Positions 35,149 through 47,312 of a stretch of DNA of 64,000 nucleotides are shown here, one piece after another. How positions within the stretch are numbered: position 1 is the first letter of the stretch; each line of letters opens with the position of its first letter. Position numbers and translations under genes: made by a program. Under the pieces are notes generated by a model that was given only the letters and a program-made list of their open reading frames with translations, ran no database searches and had not been told where the DNA came from. The stretch covers positions 372,001-436,000 of the forward strand of contig NC_063080.1 of NCBI RefSeq assembly GCF_022605165.1. Direction: 5' to 3'. The DNA is from Purpureocillium takamizusanense. Its lineage: Eukaryota; Ascomycota; Sordariomycetes; Hypocreales; Ophiocordycipitaceae.

Positions 35149-35619
35149 ATGCCACCAGTCTTCCGATCGAGCGTCTCCTACAAGCATCCGACCATGTCAC
35201 AACCATCACAAGGGTTATTGTCCTCTCTGCGAGACGGTATGTGCGCCCTCGCCCTCGCCCTCACCCTCGCCCACTCTGTTCAAACCTCAGGCTCGCAGTA
35301 TGTGGCCAACAAGGGGCGCTGACGCATTCAAGGCTCCGGCCGGCCGGTGAGGGGCCGTTCAGCATATCATTTCTTCGCCGACGAGCACCGCATGCGCGTC
35401 TCGGAAGAGCGTCCGGACATGACGCCAGGGGAAGTCGGTCAAATCTTGGGAGAAATGTGGCACGCGCAGACCATCGCCCAGCGAGCCCCGTACGAGCGAA
35501 TGGCTGCCGAAGATAAAGACCGCTATGAAGCCGAGGTACGGGAGTGGCAGGTAATCAAGGCGAACCAGCAGAATCCGGAGATGGGCTTGCTGCTTACAGT
35601 GTCTGCAGGCGGAGCTTGA
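35149..35619 (+). CDS. Small HMG-box protein
   Basis: Two exons, 35149-35236 and 35333-35619, joined across a 96-nt intron with donor GTATGT; 124 residues (109 if the second ATG at 35194 is used). The HMG box covers most of exon 2: RGRSAYHFFADEHR, then GEVGQILGEMWHAQ and APYERMAAEDKDRYEAE. This is the Nhp6/HMGB pattern with the expected aromatic and basic positions. Such proteins bend DNA in chromatin. Compared with Nhp6 the box lacks the basic PKR lead-in (it has GRPVRGR), and helix 2 reads WHAQTIAQR, which is divergent. It may be a specialised or decaying copy. Intron 1 contains a CCCTCG-type repeat near 35244-35275. Confidence 0.72.
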
Positions 35620-35906
35620 GCGACGAAACGCCGACGCGCGGTAATTGTAAGATCAAGAGTAGCTGGCAAACTCATCCATCTGCACGTGGCTGATAGCATC
35701 CGGGCCAATGTGCAACTTCACAGCTAGCCTTCCCACCTCAGCGTCGGCCCGCGAGAGATTGGGGCGGTGGGAAACATTAAACTATTGAAGATTATCATGA
35801 ACGCCGTTCAGTGTCATCGCTGTGCCTGCCAGAGATTCTTCTGAACCCATACAAATAAGTCGTACAAAAACGCCCAATCATCGCTGTCATCACTGTCTCA
35901 ACACGC

Positions 35907-36675
35907 TCAGCACTTCAAGCCGTCCTCTCCCGCCACAAGAACGCTCCACTTGTCCGGATGTGAGACCTCTGTTGCTCGTTCTTGCCAACACAGCCTCTCA
36001 CGGTACATCTTCTTCACCACATTCGCGACGTTACTCCATGCTTCCAGCGACTTCTCCTTGGTATCCTTTTTGTTCAAAGCAGGTTAGTCGATGGCTCAAG
36101 CTGACTGAGAGTTTCCAATCATTGTGTGGTGTCGAGCACTCACGTGGTTGCACCACCATGTGCCAGTATCGAGCTCGCATCCGATTCGAGCGCAAGTTTG
36201 CGGCCCGGCGGCGCTCTTGGGGACTCCATCCGTCCAAAACAGGCTCTCTGCCGTGTCTTTGAGCACTTTGGGATAGTATTTGCTTCCCTTTGGATGGCCA
36301 CCACATTTGTGATCTGTCGTGTCTGGCGAAGGGCCACGCCGTTCGAGGACGCTGCGCTTTCTTCGCGAAGCGGCAAAGGACTCCCAGTCGGGGTTGAGCT
36401 TGAGGAGCTGGTGGTGGACCTCATGGACGGTGCCATTGAGGACAACCCTCTCGCCTGTCCGCACCTCCACCTCCCACGAGGGTACGAAGAGACTGTAGCC
36501 TGGAATCGGGGCCGTCGAGCCTGGAAGTGTCGAGTTTGCGTTTGGCTGGCGGGCGACAAGACCAGACACCTGGAAGTGAGATCAGTTAGCACGGAAGCGT
36601 TAGCGTGGCGACACGATGTTGTCGACTAACCACTGCAACGAGACAACATAACGTGAGCGTCCAAGGAAACTGCAT
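35907..36675 (-). CDS. Secreted protein, ascomycete family with VLNGTVHEV and WWCN motifs (209 aa)
   Basis: Three exons on the minus strand: 36675-36631, 36569-36144 and 36065-35907, all junctions between codons, donors GTTAGT and GTGAGT, branch CTAAC before the last acceptor. The product has 209 residues with a signal peptide (MQFPWTLTLCCLVAVVSG) and at least six cysteines in the mature part. Segments VVLNGTVHEVHHQLLKLNP, CARIGCE, TWWCNH and ANVVKKMY follow the plan of a widespread but unnamed group of small secreted ascomycete proteins, as I recall it. A basic SRRKRSVLERR stretch after residue 75 could be cut by a Kex2-like protease, freeing a C-terminal cysteine-rich peptide. Function unknown. 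It ends 287 bases from the convergent HMG-box gene. Confidence 0.75.
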
Positions 36676-38287
36676 GGTTGCAGTGGCTGCTACAGAGGCA
36701 AGAATTGACAGACATTCATGTCAACCCAGGAGCTGGGATTTCGGGGCATAATTAATACTCGGCCTCTTGCCCATCCCCAGCCTCAACCTGGCCAACACAA
36801 CATAGACATCGCACACGTGGAGGCACATGGTCAAACGGCCGGCCTACGCCCTTTGAGAATCACCGCACGTGGGAGGGATAGACAGAATTCTTTGCCGTCG
36901 CGGTAGGAAACCTGGTGTAGAGCAAAACTCTACGTGCGTGCTGGAGATGTGGAACTGGCCGGGCGATGCTGCGGGATTTGCCAGTTTCTATATGCAAATG
37001 CCACAGTCCATGCGGCATGTCAACGACTCGAGCACGAATCGGAGCTCACGTTTTCCCCACGAGTGGCCTGTCAATGATGCTCCTGCACCGACACGGGCCT
37101 CAGGCTGCACATATTACTGTGTTGAGGCAAGCCACGCAAGCGCCATGGACAATTAACTTTAGCGACGCAGTGGTGCGCATATAAGGGATTCCCTTGAACT
37201 CCACCCGGTACCTGTAGCCCATGGGCCTTCATTAATAAGACGTCAGACGACAGCGCCAACTTCTACGGTGACGGTGATTGCCGAGACTGCGGTCCTGCGC
37301 ACCCTATGTCGCCCAGGCCGTTCGTGCCGCCCGCCACGGGGACGAACTTGTCAGTGTCAGGCGTGATACTCCCTGACCATTCTTCAATTTTTGACAAGAC
37401 TCGATCGGAGCTTCTAATATCGAATTGCAATATCTATGTCGTCTCCGTCATGGCGATGTGGATAAGGATTCGTTAATGACGAAATTTAGATGCGGCGAAG
37501 ACCATTGAGAGTAATGACGGACCGGCCCGACGAGTTAGCTATGCCTTAAGGAACGAAGTAACGAGAAGCTTTATAGCCCGCCCTCTCTCCTATATTATAT
37601 ATTATATCCTTATTGCCCTTTCCTTCGCTAATTATTTTACTTAAAACTCGATGGTTTATTAGCTTATTTAAAGTTGCGACGCCGCCTGACCCATGTGATG
37701 CGCCGCTTGACCTCTACGCTGACGCCCGGCAACGTTTCGATTCGTCGTACAAGCTTCATGATGTTATGTCGAGTCGGCAGGAGGATTGTCGGCTCGCAGA
37801 GCAGGTGGTCAGCACGATCCCGTAGGCCCCTCGCTGACGGCTAGCTGTACAGAGACTCTTAAACCATCTCACACGTGGGCATCGCAGGAGGCGATTATCC
37901 ACTGGCCGGGGACCGCCCAAGTGGCGGAAGGGCAAGGAGCCCAAACTGTCAAGAATCAGGCGAGAGCTAAGTATGGGTTCCAGAAGGGGAATGGCCCTCC
38001 TAGCACGAGGTGGGGCGTCGCGTACCAGTGGCAAGTCGTCCCGCCATGGGCGCGGTTAAATAGCGGCTACAATCAATGGGTCGGAACTGCTACATGTAGT
38101 AAAACTGTCGCTCAGCTAAAACTATCGTGCACCAGCCTCTCGACCCATCTTAGTACCCCCACAAAGCGGCGTGGCAGGCATGATCACCATTCGACCATCA
38201 GTACCCACGATTTGGGCTCGTAAATTACCGACCAGCCCTTCTTCTTATCAATTTCATTGCTATGTAAACAAAGGCATCACCGCCAGC
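36676..38287. other. Intergenic region with an AT-rich block
   Basis: Contains an AT-rich block at about 37380-37680 (many TATTATATATTATAT-like runs) that differs from the GC-rich surroundings. It may be a decayed repeat. A short plus-strand frame at 37613-37825 and neighbouring fragments have codon-like runs but no start, motif or length that supports a gene. Confidence 0.45.
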
Positions 38288-39916
38288 ATGGTTTTCAGGC
38301 GGTTCGCTTCGAGCGGCGTTTGGGCTCGCAACATGAAAGGGAGGGTTCTCGGATCACAAGTGCCGCCGTCACCCGAGCTGCTCCCGCCTGAGCATCTCGT
38401 CGATGAGGAGAGGGTTCCCGGATACAAGCCCGAGCACTATTATCCCGCAAATCCTGGTGATATCTTGGGAACTAGGTATCGGCTGGAGGCCAAGGTTGGT
38501 TGGGGGTCGTCGTCCACCGTGTGGCTCGCGCGCGACATTCGAAGGTATTGATTTCATCCATGCGTGCACACTGCTGCGTCAAGACAGCCACTGTATCTTC
38601 GCATTACTATATACCGGACTGAGACTATCATAGGGGCAATTGGTTTACGACAACAAGGCATGTTGCTGTGAAGCTCTGCAACTCCGATGCCACTGAGGAA
38701 GACATGACGCATGAGTTGGACATTACCATGCAATTGTCATCTGCAAATCCTCAATATCCGGGGCGTGCTGCCCTAGGGACGGCGATTGAAGGATTTGTGG
38801 CAACGTCGCCCATGGGACGCAGTCATCTTGTCCTTGTATTCGAACCTCTGCGAGAGCCACTCTGGCTTTTGAGGAGACGCATCACGCACACAGACTATGT
38901 TACACATGAATCTCTGCCTCTCATCAAGGCTTACCTTAGAATCCTCCTCGAAGGGCTCGACTACATGCACACGCAAGGCCATGTTATCCACACGGGTGCG
39001 TATCTCGCCATGGTTATTAGTACGCTCTGACTCGTCCAGACTTGAAACTCGACAACATTATGGTCACGTTCGAGGACCAGTCAACCGTCGACAAGTTCGT
39101 TCAGGCGCAGGCTACCCATCCATTAGCTCGCAAACACGGCCACAATCGTATAGTATACCGTTGTCACAACAATTTCGGCCCTATTTTGCACGGTCTCGGT
39201 AATATTGTACCGCAGATAACCGACTTTGGCCTTGCTCAACGCGGCGACAAAGCCGGAGTGCTCACTCACCCCATACAACCCAACGAATTCCGCTCGCCCG
39301 AAGTCCTCCTCGGAGTCGGCTGGTCCTACAGCGCAGACATCTGGAACTTTGGCGTTTTGGTTAGTTCACTGATACACTAGTGCCTCTTCTCGGGCTCTCG
39401 TTGACAAAAGGCAGGTTTGGGAGCTCTTGACTGGAAGTTCCCTGTTTCGACAATCAAGGACGGAGCCATACCTTCCCGTTCAGCACCTGGCAGACATGAT
39501 CGCTCTCATTGGGCCGATTCCCCCTGTGCTGCTCCAGCGGGAGAGACGCATGCGCGATTGGCGATGGTCTCCAGCCGTCCTAAATCCTCAAGGAAGACCC
39601 TCTATCAACGCTGCCGAGTTCTACAATGGTCCCTTCTTTGATGATGATGGTCTGTTCGACATATATAAGCTCTGTCTCTCTCAGTACCGCGGCTAACCTT
39701 TATGAACTAGGTAACTTTTTGCGAGGTGACCTGGTTCCCAGGGAGCGAACCCTTGAAGATGAGGTGCCTCAATGTGTTCTTGAAGAGAATAATGCTGCCC
39801 GTTTTCTTGCCTTTATGAGGAGCATGCTTTGCTGGGCTCCCGAGGAGCGTGCAACGGCTCACGATCTCTTGTACGATCCCTGGTTGGACCCAAACCTAGC
39901 CAAATCAGGAACTTAG
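38288..39916 (+). CDS. SRPK-type serine/threonine protein kinase
   Basis: Five exons: 38288-38544, 38634-38995, 39040-39359, 39415-39649 and 39711-39916, giving 459 residues. The N-terminal YYPANPGDILGTRYRLEAKVGWGSSSTVWLARD is the standard SRPK opening with glycine loop. The ATP lysine is in VAVKLCNS. The catalytic loop HTDLKLDNIM spans intron 2 (SRPKs use T in place of R of HRD). ITDFGLAQ is the magnesium-binding loop, and FRSPEVLLG the P+1 segment. Late SRPK landmarks are WELLTGSSLF, LIGPIP and WAPEERATAHDLL. All catalytic residues are present, so the enzyme should be active on Ser/Arg-rich proteins. The exon 4 donor (GTCTGT) is weak and was chosen because it gives FFDDDGNFLR. Filamentous fungi often carry extra SRPK copies in variable regions; the AT-rich upstream flank fits that. 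Confidence 0.85.
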
Positions 39917-41822
39917 AGCTGGTCGCTTCCTTTATCCCTTTCAAAGGTTTGTTACGTGCCACATCTCCAATTCACTGCCACGCGTACCGTTCACCGTTGC
40001 AATAGGGAATCCACAGCCCATGCTCCTCCGACCACTGCCCGAATTGCCATCCAGGCCAACGCGAAACCCAGACAGCCCAGGCGCCTAGAGTGATGTGACC
40101 TTGACGAGCCCGTGCCCCGGGCCTGCGCTGGGCTCGTGTTTTGGGTGCCCGACAGGGGACATTTGACCAACATTGAAAAACAGGTGTGGGGACGTCCGTC
40201 ACGTCCGTCGCAACACAGCCGCGGCCAACTCCCCCAGCCGACGCCTCTACAAGCATGAGCGCACACAAGGGTGTATCACAAGGTTGTAAGTGCTGTACTG
40301 TGAGCGCTCGCTCTATCCAGACCATGTCAGGGGCATGTTGCAATCATCAGGAACCTATGGCCAATACGACTCAGCCGCAAGTGCTGGCTCAGGTCAATCG
40401 TTGGCCGCCACAGTCTTCCCGACTCTCCCGTCTCCCTGACTACGTCGGGCGAACCTGAGCCACAGCCATCACGATGGATGCCTCGCCAGTCACCAGACGG
40501 GAGGTCAACGAGAATGAGCCTGCCCCAAAGTGGGGGTACTCGACTTGAATTAGTACCCTACCGGTCATGGGCGGCTGGGCTCCCTAAGGCACGGCCCATG
40601 CGGGGCGCCAACTAGCATCGTTGCCTAAGGTCGAGGCCTGACAGGAACAGGCTGCGCGGTGCCATGGCTTCACCCGAAAGGTCTCAAGGCCAAGCAGCTC
40701 ACCCAGGCTGAGTATGGCTTGGCCACTGTTCAGTCTTTCATCCGAAGCTACTGGCTCCCCGCTTGCAGCCGAAAGTCACGGATTGATGGGCTTGCTGGAT
40801 GCCTGGTGGTGTCTACAACCTGCGCAGCTGCAGCGCAACGGAGCACAGCCCCCTCTGGCCGACAGTCATGCTCCCGTTGAGCTGCAGAGACGCTCGTATG
40901 AGCGGGCCCCGCCGTCGGGCATTGCTCCCCGACGATGTGCACAATGACCATGTGCCCCCAAGTATATATACGAGAAAGCTTTCGAGCTCGAGACTCTTCT
41001 AATGTTTTATGTAGCCTAACTTTGATACTATTAATTCCTTCTTTACTGCGTTTTCTACACGCCAACGGCTTCTGCGTGAAACTTTACGGGGCCTGTTAGG
41101 TTGGATGGCCGCCTCCATTTGACAACGAAACACAATTCTTCTTACATGTCGTGTAAACGAACAACCCTGCCGTCAGGGCTTTTGTACGGATTCGTTATCA
41201 GTCGTCAGGCGAGGCATATTTGTCGGCACTCTTGTAATGAGCTATTATTCGCCAACGTCTTTGCGTATGCTGGGCAAACTCTAGCCCGTCGAATCCTTTT
41301 GTGTCACTCTTAGGCACGAGTGATTGTCAAATGCGGCAAAAGTGATAGCGGGGGAAAGGTACGTTTGACTCGGTCCGCGCCTTGCTATTGTTGCCCCTGT
41401 CATAACACACTTGAGTGACCTTAGCAGTGACGATGAGATGGCGTCTCATGCAGCGTGTCGAGGCGGGGTTACAAACGATACTGGTATAATTTTAACTTCA
41501 TGTGTAGCCAATTACGCATCATAAAGGATCTATATGTCCACCCGCGCCCGTAGAAATGCCCAAGTTGCACACAGCGAAACACAGGACATCTTTTAATGCA
41601 TGAACCGGGTCGCATGAAGACTGCAATTTATGTACCCAGGAATTATCGCTATTGACATAATAAACCGTGGCCAGGTCGTACTCCTGGAGCTGACCGTCTA
41701 CCATATGATGCACTATAAGTATTAGCGGCAAGTTCCGGCCTATGTAAGAGTGTTTTCATACCGCGAGGTGAAGGTACCAGACGTCGACGAATTGCCACAG
41801 TTCCATTCACTACCTTGAACAC
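39917..41822. other. Intergenic region
   Basis: About 1.9 kb with no supported gene. GC-rich fragments give a few frames of under 125 codons on both strands. From about 40960 to 41750 the composition becomes AT-richer, with a TATATATA run near 40962, and stop codons are frequent in all frames. Confidence 0.45.
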
Positions 41823-43758
41823 ATGGGTCTACGGAGCCAGCCTGCCATGGACTCGGTCTGCCTCCGTTTCCTCATTGTCGTGTCCCTGTGGGCAGCCGCG
41901 GTGGTCAGCGCCCCGCCGCGCGGTGAGCCACTCCCATTTGATCCAGAGCTCGGAGGGATGTGGAACAGCAAGCAACTGACAGGTCGCGGATCTATCGCAT
42001 AGATTGGCGGTTCCCAGGACTACTTGATGCGACGATCAGTGACATTCAGTGGGGCTTCGAGAAAGGATGCTTCAACTCAACCGACCTTGTCGAGGTAGAT
42101 CTCTTATCAGGTTAATGGCGATCCGGGTGTGGGCTCACACTCATCAAATGGCAGGCATATCTCGAGCGAATTCAAGAAGTAAACGGGCGACTCCATCCTG
42201 TGACAGAGGAGAATCCAGATGCGCTGAGCATCGCAGCAGCTTTGGACATAGAGAGGGCTACAAAGGGCCCCAGAGGGTAAGCCTCACTATTTCGAGCTTG
42301 GTTGCCAGGTGTGGGTACTGATGCGCGTACCGCCAGCCCTTTACATGGTGTTCCTATTCTACTCAAGAACAACATTGCCACCAAAGACAAGATGAACAAC
42401 ACAGGTCAGACTAAAGCTACATTTGTTGGCCGTCGGCACGCACCTCGTTACCGCGCTAACTGTAGGAAGCTGGATCACATGCCTTGTTGGGAGCGAAGGT
42501 TCCTCGCGACTCAACCATAGCCCGGAAGCTTCGAGAGGCCGGCGCAATCATCCTCGGCAAGGCCAACATGAGCCAATGGTGCGGATGGCGCAGCGGAAAC
42601 GGCACACACGGATGGTCATCGCACGGCGGCCAGACCATCGGCGCTTACTACCCCAACCAAGATCCGTGGGGAAGCTCCAGCGGCTGCTGCGTAGCGGTGA
42701 GCGTGGGCCTGGCCGCGGCGGCGGTTGGCACCGAGACACAAGGATCGATCCTTTCTCCAGCGGGTCGAAACGGGGTTGTGGGCATCAAGGCGACGGTAGG
42801 ACTCGTGTCGAGAGACATGGTGATTCCCGTCTCGGAGCACATGGACAGCGTCGGACCGATGGCACACACGGTGAAAGACGCAGCGCAAGTCCTGCAGGCC
42901 ATCGTGGGCGACGACCCAAACGATAGGCACTCTTCGACGATCATGCCCACCATCCCCAACTACGTGGACGCTTGTCGGCTGCGAGACATTTCCCATATGC
43001 GCATTGGTGTGCCGTGGCATTTGATTCGTGAGGCGCCAGATGCGGCGTTGCCTCACGAGCTACAGTCCTTCGCCAAGATGCTGGCCATCTTTGAGGAAGC
43101 CGGGGCTCAGATCATCGAAACCAACATCCCAATGGCGAAGGAACTCCTGGAGGCCCAATCCATAGTGCCGTTTGCTGACTTCCCGGCCAACCTTGCCTCG
43201 TACTTGTCCCAGCTCACCGCCAACCCAAACAACATCAACACGCTAGAAGAACTGCGTGAATGGACGAGAAATAACCCGGTGGAGGAGTACCCTCAGCGTG
43301 ACACCCTTCTATGGGATGCATCGCTGGAAGTGCAGGCCGACGAATGCGGCAGCGACACGAGCTGCTACGCGGCGGAAAAGGCGCAGTTCGAGCAACTGGT
43401 CGTTACGGGAGGACATTTCGCGCCCCTCGAGAGGGACAACCTAACGGCGATTGCCCTGCCGACTTCGATAGCGCCTTACTGGACGGCCATCACGGGAGCG
43501 CCAGCGATAACGCTGCCCATGGGATACTTCCCGGACGATGCGCCAGTCATCCAGAGCGACTCGGGCAATCTCGTGGACGTGGCGCCGGGCATACCAATGG
43601 GCATCAGCTTCCTTGGACGGAAATGGTCTGAATTCGATCTTATTGAGCTGGCGTACAACCTGGAAAGCCACACGCGGGTGAGGCAGCGGCGCAGGCTCAT
43701 GGTCACTCCTTCGAAGGAGTTGAACCTCCCCAGAGCGTGCCGTAAGATCGGAACATAA
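41823..43758 (+). CDS. Secreted amidase (amidase signature family)
   Basis: Five exons: 41823-41922, 42003-42094, 42155-42276, 42337-42404 and 42470-43758, giving 556 residues. A signal peptide covers about residues 9-30 (LRFLIVVSLWAAAVVSA). The Ser-cisSer-Lys triad is visible: Lys in GVPILLKNN, the Gly/Ser-rich loop as DPWGSSSGCC, and the nucleophile Ser in GTETQGSI (commonly GTETDGSI). Landmarks TAGSHALLGAKVPRD and AGAIILGKANMSQW are canonical. These enzymes hydrolyse amide bonds of small substrates. A secreted member could release ammonium or act on host or microbial amides; that is inference. The second Ser after GSSSG is followed by CC in place of GG, a small deviation. The acceptor at 42469 was chosen over one 4 bases upstream because only it keeps the frame. 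Confidence 0.88.
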
Positions 43759-44899
43759 TTCCAGAGAGGAGTCCGAGCCACGAGAAAGCCAAATGGCCAA
43801 GTGTACTGGGCACCTGCCCTGCAGTGTAACATGCTTCAGTTGATGTTTAATAATTCAGTCACGGTCTTTATTAGAGAAACGTTATGAACTTTTGCGTGAC
43901 TCGGTAGCACTATTTGTTTACTGTACGAGGTAAACGATGCCCCGGAGTTGAAGTCAAGCTTTACCACATAAGCCGGGCTTTCTGGCGTTGCAGCGGCGGC
44001 TCTGAGGAACTCCGTGCAATGTCAGTATGACGCCATAAATTGGGGGCGCCTATACACGAGTCGGAAGTTGCTCGTCCACCGTGCGAGCCAGAACCATTTC
44101 CCCAGACCTCCATCGCAGGCTTGGCCGGAGAGAAGGACGAAACGGCTTAATAAATCACTTGTATTGACGCTTTTTTTTTGGTAACTAATGACGCTTCCAT
44201 CTGCGGGTCAAGTCTCCATGTGGCGGCGATACCCCTGTCTGCTTGCTGCGTAAAGCCGGCTCGGAAGCCCCCCGAATCGCCGCGCCGTCGGCCCGTCACC
44301 GAACAAAGAACTTCTGTACCTCTGCCGGCACATCGGCTCCTCAGCTCCGCATAAGCCGGGCGTCCCATTGTACCGCCGGGTCTGAGGCGCTTATTACCGG
44401 CAACATGATATTGCGATCTTACCAGGCAGCGGAGCCGCACGCCGTCGCTGAGAAATGGTAATGATGGCCAGGACGGGCTGCCCGCAATCCCGCACGGGTG
44501 GCCAGAAAAAGTATACGATGGCAAGCTGCATCACAGCCGCATTGCCCGTGGGGCTGGCTCTTCTTCTTCGTGTTGTAAGCGGGCGAGAATGCGAGGAGCA
44601 AAGATTGGACGAACGAGCGAAGAGACTTGTGGTCAAGATGTAAACCGGGCTCGTCGATCGCCAAGAGATCTGCGACGCCACCAACTTGTGCCTGGTTCTG
44701 CTCATCGCGCTCGTTCCTGCATTCGCGCGAAGCCATATTTGGCTCAATTATGGGATCGAGTCCAGCCGGACGAAATACTTGGCAAAGATAAAGGCCGAAT
44801 ACTATATATACTGCGCGCCCAGCGGCGACATGGCGTCTCATGAAATCGTTCACTCGAATACTATTCATTGAGAAAAACAACCCTTCTATCTTATTCATC
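43759..44899. other. Intergenic region upstream of the protease gene
   Basis: No supported gene. A minus-strand frame at 44419-44973 overlaps the protease promoter and signal peptide, so I treat it as chance. Confidence 0.5.
44803..44810 (+). promoter_or_regulatory. Likely TATA box of the trypsin-like protease
   Basis: TATATATA 90 bases before the ATG at 44900. Confidence 0.5.
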
Positions 44900-45643
44900 A
44901 TGGTCTCTTTTCTGCTTCTGTTGTCCGTTGCGCTGCCATGCGTGTCAGCTGGAGCGACACCCTTTGATGGCATTCCCAGCGTTGGCGCGCTATATCACGG
45001 CGACATCAAGCAGCACTCCTGCAGCGCCAGCGTCATTGCTAGCAAGAACGGCAATGTGATTCTCACAGCGGGCCATTGCGTCAAGGGAACAGGAAAGGAC
45101 CTCCATTTTGCCCCGGGATACCACGACGGCAAGACGCCTTACGGGACGTACCCCGTCACCGCCGCTTACGTCCACCCGGAATGGAACAAGGACCACAACA
45201 TCAACCACGATTACGCTTTCCTCACCGTTGGGAAGGGCACACACAACGGAAAGTCGGTCACGGTTCAGTCCGTCGTCGGCGGGAACAAGTTGGTCACCAC
45301 GGCTGGCTACAAGAATACCATTGAGATCGTGGGTTACAACAGCGGCGAGCAGAAGCCCGTGCACTGCCGTGTCGGCACCTACGAAGCCAAGGCTGGTCAA
45401 CTCGGCATCTCCTGCGGGCCCTTGAAGAGCGGCACGAGCGGATCTCCCTGGATCGCAGGCTACGATGCCAAGACGAAGCGCGGTAATGTCATTGGCAACA
45501 CCGGAGGATGGCACACGGGCGGATGCTCGCCCAGCGTTTCGTACTCGTCCAAGTACGGATCCGGCACGCTCTCCGTGTTCAACAGAGCGAATGCTGGGGG
45601 CAATGGAGATAATGTCAAGGGCGGGGCTTCCAGCGGTTGCTAG
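44900..45643 (+). CDS. Secreted trypsin-like/V8-like serine protease, bacterial type
   Basis: Single exon of 247 residues. A signal peptide (MVSFLLLLSVALPCVSA) is followed within about 15 residues by the enzyme body (GIPSVGALYHGD), so any propeptide is very short. The triad is in place: His in TAGHC, Asp in HDYAF, Ser in GTSGSPW. The layout (CSASVIASKNGNVILTAGHC, then HFAPGYHDGKTPYG) is the one seen in actinomycete secreted proteases rather than in the usual fungal trypsins, and there is no intron. Horizontal origin from a Streptomyces-like bacterium is therefore plausible. Proteases of this kind in insect-associated fungi are known (Metarhizium chymotrypsin CHY1 resembles Streptomyces enzymes). 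The product should act outside the cell on host or environmental protein. The start was chosen at the signal peptide, 90 bases after the TATA box. Confidence 0.88.
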   Translation: MVSFLLLLSVALPCVSAGATPFDGIPSVGALYHGDIKQHSCSASVIASKNGNVILTAGHCVKGTGKDLHFAPGYHDGKTPYGTYPVTAAYVHPEWNKDHNINHDYAFLTVGKGTHNGKSVTVQSVVGGNKLVTTAGYKNTIEIVGYNSGEQKPVHCRVGTYEAKAGQLGISCGPLKSGTSGSPWIAGYDAKTKRGNVIGNTGGWHTGGCSPSVSYSSKYGSGTLSVFNRANAGGNGDNVKGGASSGC

Positions 45644-47312
45644 AGGCCACATGAGGTGGAGGCTGGAGGCGAACTTTTCTTGTCATAGCCAACTGTGCGG
45701 CGATATGATCATTGTGCTACCATATACTGTACGTGTATATAGAGACACGTGACGTTGGCCTTTGTACTCTGGCGTGAACAACGAGACGCCTCAAACCGGC
45801 GCCAATTCAGTCTGAATACCTAACCTTTACAAAGTCTTCCGGGGTAACGCAGTGGAAGCTAAATGTGATTTTTGATGTTTGATTGCGTACGAGGTCGTGC
45901 AAGAGTATGATATCCCATTGAAGCACGGGCGCCTCGACCTCATGTTGCCGGGCTACAATCGGATGCTGCTGTTTCCCGCCTTGAACAGTCGCAACTGGGA
46001 CAATACCATTAGTGGCGCGCTTTTGCAGCTCATCACGGTTCTCGATTCAAGCGCATGTGGAGTGAATGACAATGTGGTATGGTCACAAACATGCAGGCTG
46101 ACATCTGGTGGTACTTGCATCTGGGAAAGTATGAATGTCCATGTGTATGGTGAAGACGAAATCGGTCATCACAAGCTTTTTGGTGTTCACGGCGCGGCAC
46201 AGTCGTATCCGGATCAGCGTGCATGATTGCGCCAGGTCCAGTCGCGTGCGCCGGACACTGGCTAGAGTCGTTCGACACGAAAGCTCACCTGCACGGTTTA
46301 GGTACACGCCACAAGGACGTTTCGGTAGTTTCCGCGAGTCCACGACCTCGGGGGGTTGTCTTAGGGCCGCGAGGAAAATAAACACAATGCAGTGAGCGGG
46401 CCTGTAGGTGCATGTGGCTGTGGTGGGGATTCTGTGGCAGCGACGACGCTTTGTTTTCTTGCATGGGCAGATGTCCTGAAAGGCTAAATGCCAACCCCTC
46501 CATGCTTCTTCATGCCACTTCGGCACGTCGCTTCATGTTCTACGTAGTAATAAATGCTTGTGTACAATGTTGGCGTGCTAGACGCGTCGCACCAGATGCA
46601 GTTGAGACACTGCAATCTTGGGGCTCAAAGTTAGGCTTCGGCGGCAAAGCATGCGTCCGCCCGCGCCGGAGCACAGGGACTGCTTCCGCCGGCTATGTGT
46701 GTGGACGATGTCAGTAGAGACAATATGGCAAAGGAGCGGTCGAAGGACCGGTTGGTTCGGTTCAAGAACTAAGATCGATGCCCCGGCGTCATGCCGCCGC
46801 CCTGCATAGCCGTCGGCACAAAGATCGGGCGAAATGGTCTTGGTCGCACCCAGAAAGCTGCACTCCCGCATCATAGGCATCCTGCGGCAGCGCTTTCCGG
46901 GGCGCCGATCGCAATGACTTTGGCAGCACCTTGTTGGGCCGCTTGTATTCCCTCCACTCTTCCCCCGCACCCCGTCGTATCACCACCCCCATATGTACTA
47001 CAGACAACACAACGTGATGCTAGTAGTAGTACGTACGTAGCACCAAGGTGATGATGGTTCGCGGGCATCTCCCCACTTCTCGCGGGCGGACGGTGTCTGA
47101 CGCGGGGTTGCTTCGATGGGCTCCGCGGGTGCGGGCCGGGATTGTCTGGCATGGGCATGGCATGGGAAGTAGTATAAGATATGTCCGAGACCTGCGCGTT
47201 GATCGACGGTTTCCTTTCACAACATTCAATCTAAACGACGTGCTTTCCACGTTGCAAAAAGTTTGGCAAAGTCGAGCCAAGTTTGACCCGCAGCAGCCCA
47301 CTACTTGCCGCG
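45644..47312. other. Intergenic region
   Basis: About 1.7 kb without a supported gene. The longest frames (up to about 145 codons) lie opposite one another and have no motifs. A TATAAG at 47173-47178 lies 135 bases before the GH125 start and may be its TATA element. Confidence 0.45.

Noticed and set aside
44419..44973. 184-codon minus-strand frame
   Set aside because: Overlaps the TATA box, leader and signal peptide of the protease gene; no motif.
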